A stretch of DNA of 64,000 bases from positions 20,462,501 through 20,526,500 of the forward strand of contig NC_057761.1 in assembly GCF_010389155.1 (NCBI RefSeq). Reading direction: 5' to 3'. Every line of letters begins with the position of its first letter. Position 1 is the first letter of the stretch. The DNA comes from Erigeron canadensis. Taxonomy: Eukaryota; Streptophyta; Magnoliopsida; Asterales; Asteraceae. Below the pieces are notes generated by a model, which searched no databases, had not been told where the DNA came from, and saw only the letters and a program-made list of their open reading frames with translations. Both the position numbers and the translations under genes were made by a program. Shown in pieces: positions 23,369-33,571 of the stretch.

Positions 23369-24175
23369 GTCAAGGATCACACAAAGTCTTTCCACAGGTA
23401 GTGGATACATACAGAAAAAGCTTGTTTGAGTCGATAATGTGTGCTTTTTGACTGCGATAACGTCAAGGATCACACAAAGTCTTTCAGGAGATAGTGGTAC
23501 AGAAAATGCTTGTTTGGGTCGATATTGTGTGCTTTTTGACTACAATAACGTCAAGGATCACACAAAGTCTTTCAAGAGGTAGTGGATACATAGAGAAAAA
23601 GCTTGTTTGGGTCAATAATGTGTGCATTTTGACTGCGATAAAGTCAAGGATCACACAAAGTCTTTCCACAGGTAGTGGATACATACAGAAAAAGCTTGTT
23701 TGGGTGGATAATGTGTGCTTTTTGACTGCAATAACGTCAAGGATCACGCAAAGTCTTTCCACAGGTAGTGGATACATACAGAAAAAGCTTGTTTGGGTCG
23801 ATAATGTGTGCTTTTTGACTGCAATAATAACGTCAAGGATCACACAAAGTCTTACAAGAGGTGGTGCAAACATAGAGAAAAAGTGTGTTTGGGTCGATAA
23901 TGTGTGCTTTTTGACTGCAATAATAACGTCAAGGATCACGCAAAGTCTTACAAGAGGTGGTGGAAACATAGAGAAAAAGCGTGTTTGGGTCGATAATGTG
24001 TGCTTTTTGACTGCGATAACGTCAAGGATCATGCAAAGTCTTACAAGTGGTAGTGGATACATACAGAAAAAGCTTGTTTGGGTCGATCTTGGTGCTTTTT
24101 GACTGCAATAACGTCAAGGATCGCACAAAGTCTTTCAAGAGATAGTAGCTACATACAGAAATAGCTTGTGGGTCG
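23369..24175. repeat. Tandem array, about nine units of 93 bp
   Basis: GTCAAGGATC recurs at 23369, 23462, 23550, 23643, 23736, 23832, 23928, 24021 and 24113, giving spacings of 88-96 bp. Partial units extend left to about 23280. Each unit carries AAAAAGCTTGTTTGGGTCG, then CTTTTTGACTGC, then AACGTCAAGG. Because most spacings are multiples of three, both strands show long ORFs (192 and 202 aa) made of a 31-residue repeat; these look accidental. The array lies 190-1000 bp upstream of the LRR gene. Confidence 0.9.
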
Positions 24176-24221
24176 ATAAACTGTTTACTCCTATTATTGT
24201 CAGCCAATTCTTTTTGAATTC

Positions 24222-24380
24222 ATGAATCGCACAAATGTCATGATCAAGAATTCAACACTTGGTTTGGCCATGGAGTGTTATAAGGAGGTGGATGGTCTGA
24301 TTGGGTTAGTGTCTTTAGATATTGAGTCTGTCCATGGGAAGTTTGTAAATTGTGTTATTTTGGTGGAGATTGAAAGTTAG
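24222..24380 (+). other. Small unidentified ORF, 52 aa
   Basis: ATG at 24222, stop at 24380. Contains MIKNSTLGLAMECYKEVDG and SVHGKFVNCVILVEIE. The composition looks like real protein rather than random ORF, but I do not recognise the family. It ends right where the ARASP-like sequence begins, so the two may be separate captured gene scraps or parts of one rearranged locus. Confidence 0.3.
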
Positions 24381-24381
24381 T

Positions 24382-24918
24382 GGGTATTTTGTTTGTTTTC
24401 TTGATAATGATCATGATAGTGATATCCCAATTGATGTTGTTGAAATATAGGCCTATTTTGGATAGAGTTTTTGTTAAATCAGCTGGTGTGATTACCAATA
24501 TAGTTTTTGCATATGTTATTATCTTCGCTCAAAGTGTATATGTTGGATTGCCTGTACAAGAAGCTTCTCTAGCGTGACTGTACCCAAGGTTGCTAGCCGG
24601 CGCGGTGATGTTATTCTTTCCGTTAATGATGTTGAGTTGCCTAAAGTATATATCCCAGAATTCAGTTTCACAAGTTGTTGATGTCATTAAGAAAAATCCA
24701 AAATCGCGAGTTTTAGTGTTTAATGTTTAAGGTTGTGGATTAGGTTGAAACAGACTTCTTATTTATTTATTTTTTTTGAACTTTTCACAGACTGCAAGTA
24801 AGGTTTCTGGTCGTATTTAGAGCTGCAGGTGCAGAAGTTGCAAAGTGGAATATCGTTATATTGTATCAATTTGCAGCCTTTTTGAATCTTAATCTTCCGG
24901 TAATCAATCTTTTCCTTT
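24382..24918 (+). pseudogene. Relic of plastid site-2 metalloprotease (ARASP-like)
   Basis: Pieces in three frames follow the order of the plastid membrane S2P protease ARASP/RseP family: GYFVCFLDNDHDSDIPID (24382-24435), RPILDRVFVKSAGVITNIVF with membrane segment and GLPVQEA (24443-24564), PDZ-like GDVILSVNDVELP (24607-24645), SQVVDVIKKNPKSRV (24669-24713), then after a CAG acceptor-like site TASKVSG (24791) and GAEVAK...LYQFAAFLNLNLPVINL (24828-24909). The N-terminal HExxH zinc site, the centre and the distal membrane helices are missing, and frames shift at least three times. A dead duplicate fragment; the functional gene should be elsewhere. Confidence 0.75.
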
Positions 24919-25400
24919 GAAGTCGCCCAGACTTTAATCAGATACTTACTCCTTCTAGTTGGATTATGGTTAAGAGTGAAACTTCGAAGAACCCAACGGT
25001 CTTTCTTTTTTTTTTTTTTTTTCTAAAAGGCAATAACTGAATTACCTTTATTGGTCAAATCGGAAAAAATAAAAAAATAAAAATATCAGAACTTCAAGAT
25101 GATATATTATATGACTGAATGATCCCACAAGACATTTAGTGGTAGACTTGGAGTAAATCAAGGATCCCACAAAGTCTTTCAAGATAGTGGTCACATAGAA
25201 TTGGATTTAAGGATTCCATTGGCCAATGCTTATTTATAAATTTCAAGGGTGTTAAGAGTTAAAAAAAGTTCTATAGCTAGTTAAATCAGAAGTCGCCCAA
25301 AGCTGATCAAATACTTACTTTGAACAATGGTTGGATTATTAAGTACAACTTCGAAAAATCGAATGGATTTTCTTATTTTGAAAGGGAATAACTGAATTAA
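24919..25400. repeat. Direct duplication, two copies of about 115-125 bp
   Basis: 24919-25045 and 25289-25400 share GAAGTCGCCCA, ATACTTACT, GTTGGATTAT, ACTTCGAA and GGAATAACTGAATTA in the same order. The first copy starts exactly where ARASP similarity stops. Between them, 25140-25200 resembles the 93-bp array unit (CAAGGATCCCACAAAGTCTTTCAAG). A T-run lies at 25003-25022. Confidence 0.7.
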
Positions 25401-25965
25401 TTCCATATGGAAATACCTGCAATTTGTCTGTGAAAGCCAAGATCGGTAATCTAAGATGGAAATTCAACAATTATTTATATACAGATTATATATGTGGGTT
25501 GCGCGCCCTCGTGTTAAACTATTTGAGCATGTTACACCAAATAACATCATAACTATTTGTGTAATGTATGCTCAAATACTGCCTATTACGGCCATCTAAG
25601 ATCTAACCAACATGTATGCTAGCTAGTAGCTGCTAGTAGGAAATCAAAATTACTTTGCTAATGACACATCAAATTCTGATTCTTTCTGATGGTTGAATAC
25701 GTTATCATCATATCCAAATTTGTTCTTCAAAAGCTAACTTCCAGTTTCACGAAATGTTACATTCGAACAAACTGGACAAACTAAGGATGTACTTGGAATA
25801 CCACGGCTGGCCAAATTGACACGAGGTGGGAGACGATCTCGCAATAGTCGCCACACAAAAATGTTCACCTTTTTGGGAAGGAGTGAATTTCAAGCTGTAG
25901 ATCATTGATCAGAAGGTGGAATGAATCCATCCTCTATTGTGTGACAAAAGTTAAAGACTTGAATG
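25401..25965. other. Intergenic DNA, no gene seen
   Basis: No convincing ORF, RNA gene or repeat. Confidence 0.5.
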
Positions 25966-26850
25966 CTATTTTTGCCTTGATAATTCAAAAAAAATTCGGA
26001 TCCCTAATGCTATGGAGAAGCTCATCAAACTGTGACTCTTCCCTATCTTAGAAACAAAATTTGGATCAGTTTCGTTCAAAAGTTTCTCTAACGAAAATAA
26101 GTCTTGTTCTAACACTGCCTCCGGAGGTTTAGTGCATGTGTTCGATCGTTCTTCTTGATAAATGCATCTTCTAACACTTTTGTTGTCAAAACACGGTTGT
26201 TGTCCTAAAACCACAAGAGAATCCAAAAGTGGGTACATGAACTTCATTGTCGCGAGACACCATTAATTAAGTTTCGGAAATAAAAGGTTGTTGGGCATCA
26301 AGTAAACTTTTACAACGTACTTCACCAAAAATAACATCCTCATCGCCCTCAAGAAGCACGCTAATTATTACTCTAAATTAACACCTGCAACCTGAGAAAG
26401 AACACCACGAGTGTCATGCATGATATCCTTTCGTCCAAAACAAAACTCAGCAGCGGGGATCTGTAAAGAAGAGAATAGGGCCGGCCATTGTCCTATTGCA
26501 AGCCAAGAACCGGTTTATCCTTGGTAGCATTCTCACCGGCTAAAAGCCAATTTGATCCAACGATATGCATTGTATTCCACACGCATGTCTTTCGATGAAA
26601 CACTAATTAGGTGGAAAATTTGAAGCATAAACCGAAGTGCCCAGTTTGTTTAGATTGAAATATTTTGCAAAGTAAGTATTAATTAGAGTTTCTCACCGTC
26701 GATGAAGCCCCATGATGGTACGTTCCTGATGCAATTCAGAAATCCAAAGGTCCCATGTTTGTGGAGACCGTATGTCCCACATATTGAGATTCAGAGCTCC
26801 AACAGTGTACCATTAGTAGCGAAGTTAAATTTAGTAGCCATTTCTGAAAT
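25966..26850 (-). pseudogene. Unidentified decayed protein-coding sequence
   Basis: On the minus strand, protein-like segments in shifting frames: MATKFNFATNG (26838), LNLNMWDIRSPQTWDLWIS (about 26800-26740), SVLLEGDEDVIFGEVRCKS (about 26360-26300), and an open 93-aa piece (25966-26247) with RTIEH-like and SLEKLLNETDPNF segments in alternative frames. Many stops intervene. The even, non-repetitive composition suggests a former plant gene. I cannot name the family. It could instead be a run of chance ORFs. Confidence 0.35.
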
Positions 26851-26989
26851 AAAGTAACAAAGTTTTACTAAAAACTTGCATTTACAGAAATATAAACGGT
26901 AATGATAATATTGATATTATCATCACTTGTAAAGAAATTAAGCAGCACCCGGCCACTTTGTTGTGGAAAAATTTTTTGAAACAGTGATT

Positions 26990-27250
26990 TTTTAAGGGTG
27001 TTTTGTAAAACAAGTTTTCGAAAAAAAAGGTTATACAACCGGGTAAACCGGCATTTCAAAAACCGGGTTCAAAAATTTGGCTCAAAACCGGTATTTGAAT
27101 TACCGGGTTCAAAAAAACAACTTCGAAACCGGTATTTCAATTACCGGTTTCAGAGAAAGCTGACAAGTTGCAGAGCATCTTTGACCGAAATAGTGCGATG
27201 TGACTAAAGCCTGAAAGCGGTTTTTTAATTACCGGTTTCGAGCTAACCCT
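26990..27250. repeat. Cluster of ACCGGTATTT/AATTACCGG repeats
   Basis: Five or so units of the form AACCGG-TATTT-AATTACCGG-TTC between 27035 and 27235, directly ahead of the MULE transposase. Could be subterminal repeats of that element; no matching inverted copy was found on its far side. Confidence 0.5.
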
Positions 27251-27419
27251 AACACGTGTCGCGACCTGGTGAAACCCTAATTCCACATGTATACCTAATT
27301 CATTATTTATCTATATATAGTATAGTATATGTGATGTATCTTGAAGCATTATCAGTATCTCAAACATATATTTTCAGATAACATTTCAAACACTGTCATA
27401 GTTTAATTTAAAAAAAAAA

Positions 27420-29923
27420 ATGGCATCTTCATCATCATTCAACCCAATTATAGTTCAGTTAATATGGGATGACTGTGTGTCATTCGTAAATAGGATCCTT
27501 CAAAATGGAGATCCACCGAAAAGAAGAAGTTTTCCTCTTTTTCACTTAATGACTTATTCACAAATTTGTGATATGACTTACAGTTGTTTTGGTGTTTCAA
27601 AACAAGACTTCTAACTGCAGTTATATTTATGGTATGAATTTAAGGGTGTTCCTTTTAGGAATTTAATTACAGATGATAATACTTTGGCAATGATTTATCA
27701 TCTGGGTGAAGCGCAATTTGAAGTGAAGTTCGAGGCTACTTTTACAAACCAGTTGTTAAGCCTGACTCAAAGCCAATGTTTTTTTCAAAGGAGTAACCAG
27801 CCAGAAGATGATGAAGATAACGAAGATGATGAAGACAATGACGATGATGAAGACAATGACAATGAAGACGATGAACATGTTCAAGATCATGAAATTGACC
27901 TAATGGGTGATGGATCAAGTGACGTGGCACCTAATACAAGCGATGATACCATCGACGGATATAGTGTTGATGGGGATGTATCTGGAGATGAGGAAGAAGA
28001 AGGGGCCCATGCACAAGGTCCTTTGGAGCATGAACAGGTTCTTAATCTTGTCGATGATAATGAAGATCGTGTAATGCCATTCAATGAAGTTCAAGAAGAT
28101 GTAGTATTTTGGTCGCAAGAAAGAAATGTGATAGAAAAAGGAATGTTTTTTCAAAGCAAGGCGGAGCTTGTACACGCTGTTAGGCTTTGGAACATAAGAG
28201 AAAACAAAGAACTTATTGTTATGGATACGAGGCCAACGTTTTGGAAAGCACAGTGCATAACCAGGGGGAAGAATTATCTTGGTGTTATGGACCGGGTACC
28301 GTGTAGGTGAGTTGTAGTTGGATCTAACAGAAGCAGATTAGGATTGTTTCAGATCACAAAGTGGGTGGAGAGTCACAATTGTTATGGAGAATGATATCTA
28401 ACAACAACCGATGTATGACAGCAAGTATGATTGCTTCTGAAATTTTGTCACAAGTGCGGGAGGATTTAACTTTAAAAGTCAGACAGATCCAGGCGCAAGT
28501 AAAAACAACTTTCAATGTTGATGTGAGCTATGCCAAGGCGTGGAATGCACGAAGGTTAGCAATTGAAAGGTTGTATGGAACTTGGCCGAGTAACTTTGAT
28601 GCATTGCCTAAGTATGTTGCTGAATTACAACGTGCTAACCCAGACACTGTTGTGGAATGGCTCCATTCTCCAACCAGTTTAAGCCATATACATACATTCA
28701 AGTTTGTATTTTGGGCATTTGGACCAACAATTAGGGCATTCCAACGTTGTATTCCGGTGATCTTTGTCGATGGCACTCATTTGAAAGGCAACTACAAGGG
28801 TAAGTTGTTAACTGTGGTGACGAAGAACGCCAATGGACAACTATTGTCGGTCGCTTTTGCCTTGGTTGATGAAGAGTCTAATGAAAGTTGGGGATGGTTT
28901 CTAAATCTCTTTGAAGAGCATGTCGGATCGCAGCGGCAGGGTGATTTGTGTATCATTTCAGACCGTCACCAAGGCATTCTTAATGCAGTTAACCAAATTG
29001 ACGGGTAGCATCATCGGTATTGTTTAAGGCACGTTTGTAGCAACGTGAACTCGCACTTCAAGAACAGGAGAATCAAAAATCTGGCTTAGGTTATCGGTTC
29101 CACATCCCAATCATCCAAGTATACTTAGGCGATTAATCAAGTCAAAGGTGAAGATGATGCTGTTTCGCCGTATATGAGAAACATTGGTTTGGATAAGTGG
29201 ACTCTAAGGCACGATTTGGGGCTTCGTCGTTGGGGTAACTTAACGATAAACATTGCCGAGTGCCAAAACAATATCTTTGGTAAGGCTCGAATGCTACCTA
29301 TTAGAGCTTTAATTGAGACCACTTTTACTTGGACAAGAGACCATTTTGTCAGCCAATACCGGAAGGCCAACAGTTGGAACCCACCACTAGCTCGCAAAAT
29401 GTAGGAGGTTTATCAGATGCGTGAAAGAGCCTCAACAAGCCATAGGGTGGAAGTGTTTGATGAACGAACAGGAAATTACACGGTCAGAACAAACCAAAGA
29501 AATGCACAAGGCGAGTACACATACAATGTTGTCATAGGGGAGAATAGGAAAAAATGCTCTTGTGGAGCTTGGCAGCATCAAAGGTTTCCATGTTCTCATG
29601 CCATTGCTGTTTGCGGATATAGACAAGAGAGAGCTGCTAATCTTCCAAGTAAGAGGTACACAACTAGGACGTGGATAAATCAGTATAATGATGCACTTGC
29701 TCCCCTCCGAGACGTGAATTACTGGGTGTAGGTAGATTGGCAGAGCCAGGGAGACCCGGAAAAACTGGTCACGCAATGGGGTAGGAGACGCACCAGATGG
29801 TACCGGAACGAGATGAATGAGAGTTCTACCAGCAGATCTTCAACCTCAAGCTCAAGACAACAAGCTAGATGTGGTGTTTGCGGTGGATTGGGCCATAACA
29901 GGAAGACATGCCCTGAACTTTGA
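27420..29923 (+). pseudogene. MuDR-type (MULE) transposase relic
   Basis: Cut-and-paste transposase, decayed. In order: N-terminal domain (27420-27780, stop at 27612); very acidic linker of EDDEDN repeats (27800-27900); MuDR DNA-binding-like domain (28085-28430, disrupted near 28310); MULE catalytic domain (28440-29008) with FVDGTHLKGNYKG and ISDRHQGI carrying two of the D,D,E acids; a frame-broken stretch with the third acid expected around 29010-29400; SWIM zinc finger CSCGAWQHQRFPCSHAI (29554-29604); and a CCHC knuckle CGVCGGLGHNRKTC (29870-29911). At least five frame breaks or stops. No terminal inverted repeats seen. Confidence 0.85.
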
Positions 29924-30243
29924 ATGTGACAATAATGTTGTCGCTTATCTGTTTCCGTTAGTTTGTGTTGTTTTTGTGTGTTGTTTTAACCCGTTTATTT
30001 CTTGAATTCCTAGGCGTTTTAATGTAAGACTATGATGTTTTAATATGTTTTTATGCAGCTTTCAATATGAAATTTATGTTTCTTTTTTCTAATTAGGTAT
30101 CCTTCTTTTGTCACTTATTTTTTTTAAAAAACATAGAAAACAACATTTAAAAGTAATTAAGCAACTCAATTTTATTAAAAATGAAAACAACTACATAAAT
30201 TCTAACAATTACATGTTGCAATCGTTACGGTGAACCAAATAAT
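29924..30243. other. AT-rich spacer between MULE relic and element D
   Basis: Nothing recognised. Element D starts abruptly in gag, so its 5' LTR and gag N-terminus have been lost here. Confidence 0.6.
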
Positions 30244-30573
30244 ATGGCGAACAAAATGATTTCCAAATATGTTGAGTCTAGAAAAGGTGAGATTTCAAAT
30301 CAAACTAATTTACTTGTTGATGTATCAAATCCCAATTTAGTTAATCAAAGTAAATTAATACTTGAATGCAAGAAATCTGAAATAGGCAAAGGTTTTGTTC
30401 AAAAAGAAACTCTAAGTGTTGCTAGAAAGACCTTCAAATCTGGTAAGGGTCAGATCAAGCAACAATGGGTTTCTAAATGTGATAAGGTTATCAGTTCCAC
30501 TCTCCAATCTGAGTCTGGCCAAACTGTCAGATCCGGTGAACCCATCCATGGATGGGTTCCCAAAATGAACTAA
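30244..30573 (+). pseudogene. Element D gag, C-terminal remnant
   Basis: About 109 residues of a Lys/Ser/Gln-rich gag tail ending GWVPKMN, the counterpart of RWVHKNN in the other family. The capsid domain and zinc knuckle are gone. The stop TAA at 30571 is in AACTAAT, with pol opening in the +1 frame. Confidence 0.65.
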
Positions 30574-32659
30574 TATCTTATTGCAAATGCAGGGCTATCA
30601 TAACGTACATACCTGGCACTTGGACAGTGAGTGTTCCAAGTATATGACCGGATATAAGTCCCTGCTATGTAGCTTTAGGACAAGCGTTGGTCCTAGTGTT
30701 ACATTTGGAAATGACTTTCAAGGAAGAACTGAAGGATTTGGTATACTTTCAAATAGTCCCCTTACTTTTAGAAGGGTGTCTTATGTAAATGGTTTGAAGC
30801 ACAATCTGATAAGGCAATGTGGTGTTGATTGCAAATAGAGATGAGTCTTTGTATTCTTTTGATATGAGAAATCCAACTGTTACAAAGGAAGTTTGTTTCA
30901 TGTCAAAGACTCAAGATGAGTTGAATTAGCTGTGGCATAAGAGGTTGTCTCATATGAACTTTAAGGACATCAACAAGCTGTGTAAGAAAGAGTTGGTGTC
31001 TGGTCGTCCTGTGATTAAGTATGAGAAGGACAAGCTGTGTGGACCTTGTGAGAAAGGTAAACAGCACAAGGCTTCTTTCAAGTCAAAATCATGCTCATCC
31101 ATTGATAGTTGTTTAGATTTGCTTCATATGGATCTGTTTAGACCAATAAGTACTCCCTCATTTACTGGGATGAGATATACTTTGGTCATTGTTGATGAAT
31201 TTTCAAGATATACATGGGTCTTCTTTCTAAATCACAAGAGTGATGCTGCTGACAGTATTTTTCATTTTATCAAACAAGTAGAAATACTATACAAAAGGCC
31301 TGTTAGGCAATTAAGGATTGATAATGGAATTGAATTTAAGAATATCACTCTCAATTCATTCTGTAGTGAAAAAGGTATTTCTCAAGTGTACTCAGCTGCA
31401 AGGACTCCTCAACAAAATGGTGTGACTGAAAGAAGAAACAGAACTCTTATTGAAGCAGCAAGATCCATGATGGCACAAAACAATGTCAAGTCTCATTTTT
31501 GGGCTGAAGCTATACACACAGCTTGCTTCACCCAAAACAGATCTCTTATTGTGAAAAGGCACCAAAAGAATTCATATGAACTTCTCGGGGGGGGGGGGGG
31601 GGGGAACCTGAGATTGGTTTCCTTAGAATGTTTGGAAGTCCTTGTTATATCCTAAATCAGAAAGACCATCTTGGAAAGTTTGATGAAAAGGCAGATGAAG
31701 GTATCCTACTTGGATATGCAATAATGATGAAGGCCTACAAGGTTTACAATAAAAGAACAAATAATAGTGAGAACTCTGTGAATGTAAGTATTGATGAAGG
31801 TTGCTTTAAGCCAGCTTGCTCTCCACCTGAAGATGAAGATATTGACTTTGAAGAACTGGTTGTTCCTGAGAATGAGCCTCCCCCTAATAACCTGTTGAAA
31901 ATAATGATGCTCAAACTCAGGGGGAGCAATTGAATGAAGAAGAAGGGTTACAAATTTTCGAAAATGTGCAAGCTGATCCTAATCAAGAAGTGAATATAAT
32001 TCCATCAAATGACTCCCAAGCTGATACAGATCATAATGTTCCACTTCAAGCTGATGATCATGTTGAATCATGTAATCTAAATCAGCCTATTGTCCAAGAA
32101 TCAAACAATGCTCAATATGTTACTAAATGGACAAGGAGTCATCCTATCAAACAAATTATTGGTGATCCATTATCTGGTGTCAAGACAAAAAGAAAGGGAA
32201 CAGACAACTTTTGAATGTTTGTCAACTTTGTTAGTAAAATGGAGCCAACTGAGGTTGTTGAGGCTCTGTCAGATCCTTCTTGGGTTAATGCTATGCAAGA
32301 TGAGTTAACACAGTTTGAAAGAAACAAGGTTTGGGAACTTGTTCCAAGACCTCATCATTCCAAGATTATGATTGGAACTAAGTAGGTCTACAGAAACAAG
32401 ATTAGTAGCTCTTGGATATAGACAAGAAGATGGAATTGGTTATGATGAAACCTTTGCTCATGTGGCAAGATTGGAAGCCATCGGGAGGTTTTTGGCTTAT
32501 TCTGCACACAAAGGCTTCAAGGTTTATCAAATGGATGTGAAGAGTGCATTTTTGAATGGGAAACTAGAAGACGAAGTCTATGCTGAACATCCTCCAGGTT
32601 TTGAAAGCTCAAAGTATCCTGATCATGTATTTAAGCTTGATAAGGCCCATGGACCTTCA
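30569..32659 (+). pseudogene. Element D pol, first part (PR, IN, start of RT)
   Basis: Protease with WHLDSECSKYMTG (Glu where the DSG glycine should be), GAG-pre-integrase WHKRLSHMNF and CGPCEKGK, integrase core with HMDLFRP, RIDNGIEF and PQQNGVTERRNRT, then RT up to [13 protein letters not shown] and KLDKA, where copia sequence stops. A run of 18 G (31587-31604) interrupts the integrase between YELL and PEIGF. Stops at 30836, 30928 and 32384, and frameshifts near 31920 and 32400. Confidence 0.85.
31587..31604 (+). repeat. G18 homopolymer inside integrase
   Basis: Eighteen consecutive G where relatives encode three or four residues ending NRK. No other run of this kind occurs in the window. 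Confidence 0.95.
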
Positions 32660-32665
32660 GGATCT

Positions 32666-33518
32666 TGACACGCCTTGACGAATTACTACCGATAAACTTC
32701 AAGTATTGTTTCTATGAGAATATTATGCAGGTAACTTGATATTTATCACAAGGGAAATATCTCTAACGGTACAAAAGAGATTCAACACATGTCTTATTTG
32801 ATCAACACGCAAAGAAGACTTAGTCCAGCATCATAATCGGACTTCAAGAGGAATTCAGCATGAGGAGAATATCTTCAAACGGCTACAATATCAGTCAAGA
32901 TATGCTCCAACGTTCACCAGATGAAGACCAGGAAGATCCCTGTAATTTCGGAAAATTAGTTACTAGGCTGCTCTATATAAACGAGGACCTGATCGATAAT
33001 AGGATATACAACGTTACACACACTCACATATTTACTTGCTTATTTTATTTGCTCATACTTGTAAACAACCAACACACTTTTCTTTACTTAGAAAGATTGA
33101 TCAAGTCGCTCTATCATTGTAACCAATTTACACCATTAATAAAAGAACAAGGCAGGGACGATTGCTTCCTCCCGGGGTTTTTATGCCGGCAATCCATAAA
33201 GGATTAAGGGCTTTTCCTCGATAAAAAATCTCGGTGTTTTTGTTCCTTTCTCTTTATTTTCCGCATTTTTTTACGTTTATCTTTCTTTCTTTATCTTGCT
33301 TTATCTATCTTATATTTGATTATATAGTTATTTGCGAAATCTTTTGACTACCTTCTTTTGTTTAAGTCGACATAATCTTGATTTATCATACTTATTTTAA
33401 ACGCATCTTTGAATCTAAACCAAATTTACAAGCCTTTAACCTCACGAACGAAAGTTTGGTTACATAATTGATCTAAGTCTTCAAGGTTGATTATCTTGGA
33501 TAATTTTTGACCAAAACA
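32666..33518 (+). repeat. Probable LTR of the nested gypsy element
   Basis: Starts TGACACGCC and ends CCAAAACA two bases before the TTGGCGCC primer site. There is only one copy in the window, so the left end is an estimate. Confidence 0.55.
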
Positions 33519-33520
33519 AT

Positions 33521-33535
33521 TTGGCGCCCACCTTG
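33521..33535 (+). other. Primer binding site of the gypsy fragment
   Basis: TTGGCGCCCACCTTG directly after the LTR end; TGGCGCC-type sites are common in plant Ty3/gypsy elements. The exact tRNA was not determined. Confidence 0.6.
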
Positions 33536-33571
33536 GGGGAAAAGGTGCTTTCGATCTGATAAAAAATCTTT

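Noticed and set aside
23484..24102. Long ORFs on both strands (192 and 202 aa) with a 31-residue repeat
   Set aside because: They arise because a 93-bp tandem unit is a multiple of three; both strands open at once and neither resembles a protein.
23369..24175. Possible CRISPR-like array
   Set aside because: Repeats are contiguous 93-bp units without unique spacers, in a plant genome.
27742..28175. Minus-strand ORFs over the MULE acidic linker
   Set aside because: Antisense of GAAGATGAT-type codons; low complexity.
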